Assembly (NCBI RefSeq): GCF_013373865.1
Contig: NC_050473.1
Location: 1 to 64,000 of the forward strand
DNA: 64,000 nucleotides
Source of the DNA: Monomorium pharaonis
Lineage: Eukaryota; Arthropoda; Insecta; Hymenoptera; Formicidae
Direction: 5' to 3'
The notes beneath the pieces are model-generated. The model worked only from the letters and a program-made list of their open reading frames with translations. It was not told where the DNA came from and searched no databases. This document shows positions 63,300 through 64,000 of the stretch, piece after piece. Position 1 is the first letter of the stretch, and the number at the start of each line of letters is the position of its first letter. The position numbers and the translations under genes were made by a program.

Positions 63300-64000
63300 T
63301 TGACGATTCGGTAAAACGCCTGGTATGAAGAGGGAAATTCATTTCCACCTTCGTAACAACACACGTTTTTCTTTTATTTCTTTTTGACCTCTTGTATCAA
63401 GACTCACGAATGTAATATAGAAAAACGTAATTACGCAGTCTTATTACGAAATAAATAATTCAGTTTGAAATTTCCGGAGTAGTACATTCGGATATGCGCG
63501 ACGATACCTTATCTACAATGGTTTATGCGCGGTTTATCGTAAACTTTAATTTTTTAAGGATATTGTACTTCGAGTACACTTTTACAATCTCTTTTTTTCT
63601 GTTTCTTTTTACTGTAAAAGTTGATGTATATCGATACAAATAATTCTTATCTCAAAAATTGGCATTGTTAAGCCTCATGTGTTCAAATAATACAGTTCAC
63701 CGATACTGGCCGTTAGAGATACTCTGTAAGTTTACATTGTACATTTTGTTTCGTGTATAATGGACAACGAAAAAGAAATATAATTTCAGTTGCATACAAC
63801 GATGTGAATAAAGTACACATGTCGCTCAACACCATACAATGTTTTGGTACAAAGTATTACTATACTACCTGAGGAAGAGCAATGAAGATAAATACCGTGT
63901 GAAAATAATTTCTCGCATACAAACGCTGTATATTAATTTACACCTAACATTGATGTCATAAAAATGGAGCACCTTTGATAAAATAGATCCATTGTTAGCA
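63300..64000 (+). other. Probable SVEP1 3'UTR and flank
   Basis: No coding sequence is seen after the stop at 63297-63299. AATAAA motifs occur at about 63450 and 63807 and could serve polyadenylation. The last codons before the stop overlap weak GT sites, so further exons beyond the window cannot be excluded. Confidence 0.5.

Noticed and set aside
1..64000. CRISPR arrays, operons, rRNA, prophage or viral insertions
   Set aside because: None seen; all recognisable genes are intron-containing animal genes.

Overview
This 64 kb window is animal nuclear DNA, almost certainly from an insect and probably from an ant or other aculeate hymenopteran. It is AT-rich with GC-richer promoters, has many short GT-AG introns, and every recognisable protein is of insect type. 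There is no prokaryotic or organellar material. Ten genes could be modelled exon by exon, with reading phases closing at every junction, plus the first two coding exons of an eleventh.

Layout, left to right: polybromo 5' end (-); a 1.5 kb foldback element; a diverged ClpX-like paralogue (+); Hip1 (-); phosphoglucomutase-2 (-); full-length mitochondrial ClpX (+); Slc25a46 (-); a long palindromic repeat; carboxypeptidase D (-); NSRP1 (+); PGAM5 (-); SHQ1 (+); a selenoprotein-P-like gene without selenocysteine (-); and an SVEP1-type mosaic extracellular protein (+). From 30 kb on, genes alternate strictly in strand. This gives head-to-head pairs sharing short upstream regions (CPD/NSRP1 493 bp, PGAM5/SHQ1 496 bp, SelP-like/SVEP1 about 1.2 kb) and tail-to-tail pairs with about 600 bp between stops.

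The genes are a normal eukaryotic mixture rather than one pathway. Four products act in or on mitochondria (ClpX, Slc25a46, PGAM5 and possibly the ClpX-like paralogue). Others serve endocytosis (Hip1), sugar and nucleoside metabolism (Pgm2), prohormone and secreted-protein trimming (CPD), RNA biology (NSRP1, SHQ1), chromatin (polybromo) and the extracellular space (SVEP1, SelP-like).

The most interesting observations are these. (1) A ClpX paralogue, made by a segmental duplication of about 2.4 kb, keeps its ATPase motifs but has lost the zinc-binding domain and mitochondrial leader and has changed its ClpP-docking and pore-2 loops. (2) A selenoprotein P homologue carries Trp (TGG) where vertebrate SelP has Sec (TGA). 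(3) A carboxypeptidase D gene encodes four carboxypeptidase-like units, two with active-site residues and two without, and has sequence signs of a one-domain isoform and of a second signal peptide in front of domain 2. Exon models were made by eye from splice consensus, phase and family knowledge; no search or transcript data were available.
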